Source of the DNA: CAYYUA01 sp964542585 | GTDB taxonomy: Bacteria; Bacteroidota; Bacteroidia; CAILMK01; CAYYUA01 | Direction: 5' to 3' | Assembly (NCBI GenBank): GCA_964542585.1 | Contig: CAZIUI010000003.1 | Coordinates: 62,001 to 126,000 of the forward strand | DNA: 64,000 nucleotides | Shown: positions 62,101-64,000 of the stretch, piece after piece | How the letters are laid out: each line of letters starts with the position of its first letter | Position numbering within the stretch: position 1 is the stretch's first letter | Notes under the pieces: model-generated | The model's database searches: none | The model's input: the letters and a program-made list of their open reading frames with translations, nothing else | Told to the model about the DNA's origin: nothing | Translations under genes and position numbers: made by a program

Positions 62101-64000
62101 ACTGCTAAAGGTCCAGTTGGCCATGCTGCGGCTGCAAAACTGCTTGTAATCAAGATGGCTACCTTGAAAATTCTCAAAACCTTCTTTATAAGGGAGGCCA
62201 ACACGGGAGGGCGTATCACAAGCCGTAATAAAGGTGACAGCATTTTTTAAATTGCCGGTATCCCCGCTTTGGCAAATCTCACGTGGATAGGCTTCATACA
62301 AGGTGTTGGGCTGCAGGCCTGTAAGGGTAGTTAAGGTATCTGGTACACCTCCCTTAATTTGTCCAGTACCAGGAGTAAAACCAGCGGTATCGTATGACAC
62401 AACCCAACTACTGCCATTACCGTTACTGCGCCACTTCAGGCTAGCAGAGGTATCAGTCCGGCTTGTTACCGTAATTCGATCGGGAGCCGGACAAGGCGGG
62501 ATTTCTTCGTACACAATGTTATCAATACTACTTTCCCACGTTCCGTCACCATTGGCAAAAGCTACATATTCCTGAGTATCAACAACACTGGTGTCATTTA
62601 AGGGCAATGTAAATTGTTGAAACTCCCCTGCGGTCTGATTGGATTTGGGAGTTAAAGTATCAGTAATTGTAAAAGTGCTTGCTTTTGTTTCGTTATTCAT
62701 AACCCCAAAAAACAAGCGCGAATTTGTTAAGTCTTCAAATGCGACTTGAACGGTTATTTGCTTATCCGCTTTGTCTAAATCAGTGAATTGTGGGGAGATA
62801 AAAAGACTCGTATCACCATTAGTGAAAGCAGCATCATTAAAAGTAATCTTGTTTGGCCTAGAAGGAGGCGTATCGGTATTATTTCCGCTGTTATTGGCGG
62901 CAAGGTTTATCTGATCGGACTCATTTCCCAGAGTAGACCAGCAAAACCCACGATCGCCGAATGGGCTTATGGCTGGTTGGCTGTCAAATTGCTCTTGGTA
63001 AAAAGCGGTAAAAGGATTACAAAGCGTTGTAAACTTCAGAGCAACACTATAAAAACTAGTATCGCCATTCTGGCATACCTGACGGACATTCACTTGGTAT
63101 GATTGATTGGAAGAAAGCCCGTTTAAAGTAGCTGACGAATCGTTCACTGTTATGGTATTACCTCCATTTCCATTCTTAAAAGTACCTGTATCGTAATTAA
63201 CGTTCCAGGTGCTACCATTATCCTGGGTATTCCAATTAATAGTTGCGGAGTCAACACCTAAATTACTCAAGCTTAAGTTGATAGGTTTTAAACATGATGG
63301 AATGGTTTCGTAATTGAAGTTGTCAATACTGCTTTCCCAAGTACCATCTCCATTGGCAATGAAAATATGCTCAGCGGTATCTACCAAGGAGCTATCATTA
63401 AGGTTTACTATGAATTCCTGCCAAGTACCATCTGGCTGATCATTACGGGCTTCAAGCGTGTCAATAAGGGTAATTGAGCTAGTATTCAAGGGATTATCCA
63501 TAACCCCAACGAAAAGCCTTGAATCAGCCGTATCTTCAAAGGCTGCTTGAAAGCGTATCCTTTTATCATGTTGGGATAGATCAGTAAAAGCAGGTGAGAT
63601 CAAGAGAGAAGTATCTCCGGCGGTTAAATCTGCGTCATTGAAAGTGACTTTATTAGGCTTGCTGACCGGTGGATCGGTGTTATTACCTGAAGTCCCGGAA
63701 GCCAGGTTTATCTGGCTTTTTTGATTACCAGCTGTAAACCAGCAAAATTCTCCAATGGGAATTGGACTTTTAGCGGAAGCACTGTCAAAACCATTGTAGT
63801 AGGATGCTGTAAAAGTATTGCATAGTGTATTAAAACTTAAAGTATTGGATATTTCGCTAGTGTCATTGGTACTGCAAATTTCCTTGACCTGGAGGGTGTA
63901 GTTACTTGAGGACATCAGCCCTTTAAAAGTTGCGGATGTATCGTTTGAAATTAGCGTATCGGTGCCAGCACCACCCAGGATAGCCTGGTACTTAAGCTGA
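59191..64000 (-). CDS. Giant T9SS-secreted PKD/fibronectin protein (5' truncated by window edge)
   Basis: The minus-strand frame is open to the edge; the ATG at 63915 is internal to a fibronectin-like domain, so the start lies outside. At least 1602 residues are visible. From the window edge inward there is a fibronectin type III module, two tandem units of a fibronectin plus jelly-roll-like anchor domain (period 801 bp), a third fibronectin and anchor domain, CARDB-like repeats (CGLSRDDSISVSIRNTG, CGLTSNEPVALTLVNFG), four PKD domains (for example FEWKLGDGRSLTG, YLWDFGNGDTAQ) and a T9SS type A sorting domain ending in KIVITPR. It is probably a surface adhesin or matrix protein. The ligand is unknown. 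Confidence 0.9.
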   Translation of the reverse strand, partial: QLKYQAILGGAGTDTLISNDTSATFKGLMSSSNYTLQVKEICSTNDTSEISNTLSFNTLCNTFTASYYNGFDSASAKSPIPIGEFCWFTAGNQKSQINLASGTSGNNTDPPVSKPNKVTFNDADLTAGDTSLLISPAFTDLSQHDKRIRFQAAFEDTADSRLFVGVMDNPLNTSSITLIDTLEARNDQPDGTWQEFIVNLNDSSLVDTAEHIFIANGDGTWESSIDNFNYETIPSCLKPINLSLSNLGVDSATINWNTQDNGSTWNVNYDTGTFKNGNGGNTITVNDSSATLNGLSSNQSYQVNVRQVCQNGDTSFYSVALKFTTLCNPFTAFYQEQFDSQPAISPFGDRGFCWSTLGNESDQINLAANNSGNNTDTPPSRPNKITFNDAAFTNGDTSLFISPQFTDLDKADKQITVQVAFEDLTNSRLFFGVMNNETKASTFTITDTLTPKSNQTAGEFQQFTLPLNDTSVVDTQEYVAFANGDGTWESSIDNIVYEEIPPCPAPDRITVTSRTDTSASLKWRSNGNGSSWVVSYDTAGFTPGTGQIKGGVPDTLTTLTGLQPNTLYEAYPREICQSGDTGNLKNAVTFITACDTPSRVGLPYKEGFENFQGSHLDYKQFCSRSMANWTFSSDDKTGRLRFSGAGLSASTGLKAATMDKSSGSGQIANDLILTLNMNNYSVSDPYVLTFDHREYQDAGDSNDSLWVRGSQQDSWIGLYNLDSTSSNQFSKVGPLNISNVLSQQNQNFSASFQVRFGQEGKNSTNGRVTDGRAFDKIKIGQPDLAVTSFPEPKGRCGLSRDDSISVSIRNTGLDTVKSGSKLQVGYQFDTTTYAPQQIKLSSSLSPGDSVVRKLKRSFNLSGADTMYQVKAWVKWDSDIKGSNDTGSSTIQIRNPNLRVDRIIDTSAEVQWANTASANATQVIYGQKGFSPAQGGGSRITSSTTSRMIGGLQKATSYEVYIREICKNGDTGSLRGPVAFKTRDAANDLLAYQISKPRERCGLTSNEPVALTLVNFGFDTIPANTSITVTYKLNNNQPVQKNFQLNNLLGPSDTVRQPFSQTVDLSQQGRNYNFKAWVKWSADQNGKNDTVKKSLYASNVPAKPISTGDTICEGNQATLKAGGNAQRFNWYADTTGTLLLQNTSTFNFKPTRDSVVYVRAFNDPDSCKSPYAKVKAAVKEAPQVSFSSDTACANNSVSLSGQAQLNQGTIQQFEWKLGDGRSLTGQDIQTTYPSSGIYPVTLTAISNEGCDGSSQNPLKVKASPVADFASDTLCYTPTISIKEQVEANGTTIQQYQWSLGNGQNAKGQTVSGSYASPGNYNVSLNVEAANNCKDTVTQALSLLPVPEAQFSVDEKCEGEPVPFTNQSIPNGASSLQYQWSFDDGQGSTKPNPDHTYNIYGNQDVRLVTFYDSLGKICRDTAQQTINIGQAVEATFQVKKQGKGKVVFIPDNAAADKYLWDFGNGDTAQIASPEYSYRSTGTYTVTLQTVTDKGCGRVDSQQVNIEAVGLENNPNANKVRVFPNPLGSGKSIKVMFTRSQKGVSSMKLVNMTGQVVQQKQTFHHSGRSHQVLMPIPSDTKAGVYMLKVSIGDRVYKEKIVITPR
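62519..64000 (-). repeat. Tandem domain repeat in the giant T9SS gene, period 801 bp
   Basis: The segment coding NGDGTWESSIDN recurs exactly 801 bp apart (62519 and 63320 as reference points), with the units in between aligned over about 267 residues (GFCWSTLGNESDQINLA against EFCWFTAGNQKSQINLA). The DNA copies are diverged, so duplication is old or kept by selection at protein level. The upstream copy runs off the window. Confidence 0.75.

Noticed and set aside
1..64000. CRISPR arrays, insertion sequences, integrons or att sites
   Set aside because: No regularly spaced short direct repeats, transposase-like frames, terminal inverted repeats or integrase genes were seen. The isolated tRNA-Thr has no duplicated 3' end downstream within the window.

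Overview
The window reads as chromosomal core DNA of a Bacteroidota bacterium (phylum Bacteroidota/Bacteroidetes; I cannot place it lower, though a Cytophagales-like relative is plausible). The signs are two proteins with C-terminal type IX secretion (T9SS) sorting domains, TAnnTTTG promoter boxes, many SPII lipoproteins, A-rich leaders mostly without Shine-Dalgarno sites, and phylum-typical families (DUF4296, DUF2851, DUF6728, a divergent TamB/TsaD pair). I see no phage, IS element, integron or CRISPR array, and base composition looks even throughout. About 60 protein genes and one tRNA pack the 64 kb densely.

Layout. 1-4.9 kb: end of an unknown gene, a barrel-like protein, waaA (Kdo transferase), a baeRF-family protein, a BadF-type sugar kinase and a DUF2267 protein. 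4.9-8.5 kb (minus): AddB-like nuclease and PLP homeostasis protein. 8.8-12 kb: DUF4296 lipoprotein, kynureninase, a small acidic protein, and a tandem Hsp20 pair preceded by repeated sites. 12.3-18.5 kb: purQ, quinone oxidoreductase, small membrane and lipoproteins, priA, a DUF6728 miniprotein and a YugP-type peptidase. 18.6-22.4 kb (minus): the translation operon thrS-infC-rpmI-rplT plus a NUDIX hydrolase; infC starts at AUA behind a strong Shine-Dalgarno. 22.5-27.7 kb (minus): TPR lipoprotein, GNAT-like protein, PspC, DUF2851, pyrF and a lipoprotein whose start codon overlaps that of a divergent LuxE-like gene. 28.8-33.6 kb (minus): barrel protein, lipA and a VPS10/BNR T9SS protein. 33.7-38.9 kb: OsmC, an overlooked 46-residue lipoprotein, a DnaJ/CbpA protein, thpR, ybaB, a DUF721 protein and acs. 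38.9-50 kb: cysteine-cluster protein, rnr and tamB on minus; tsaD and parC on plus. 50-56.4 kb: a large TPR-CHAT protease, a degenerate Uma2-like protein, mscS, an alpha/beta hydrolase and stress-type small proteins. 56.5-58.6 kb (minus): TauE/SafE exporter, redoxin and DsrE, a possible sulfur/redox group. 58.9 kb: tRNA-Thr(CGT). 59.2-64 kb (minus): a very large PKD/fibronectin T9SS protein running off the window.

Most genes are housekeeping: translation (thrS, infC, rpmI, rplT, tsaD, tRNA), DNA repair and topology (addB-like, priA, parC), envelope (waaA, tamB, mscS), nucleotides (purQ, pyrF) and carbon/cofactor metabolism (acs, lipA, kynU). I found no convincing new multi-gene system. The points most worth following up are the AUA start of infC, the periplasm-directed TPR-CHAT protease beside a Uma2-like protein lacking its catalytic residues, the repeated sites upstream of the Hsp20 pair, the overlapping divergent start codons in one CATG, two small genes below usual ORF cutoffs, and -7 boxes set 4-5 nt before start codons, which suggests leaderless mRNAs.
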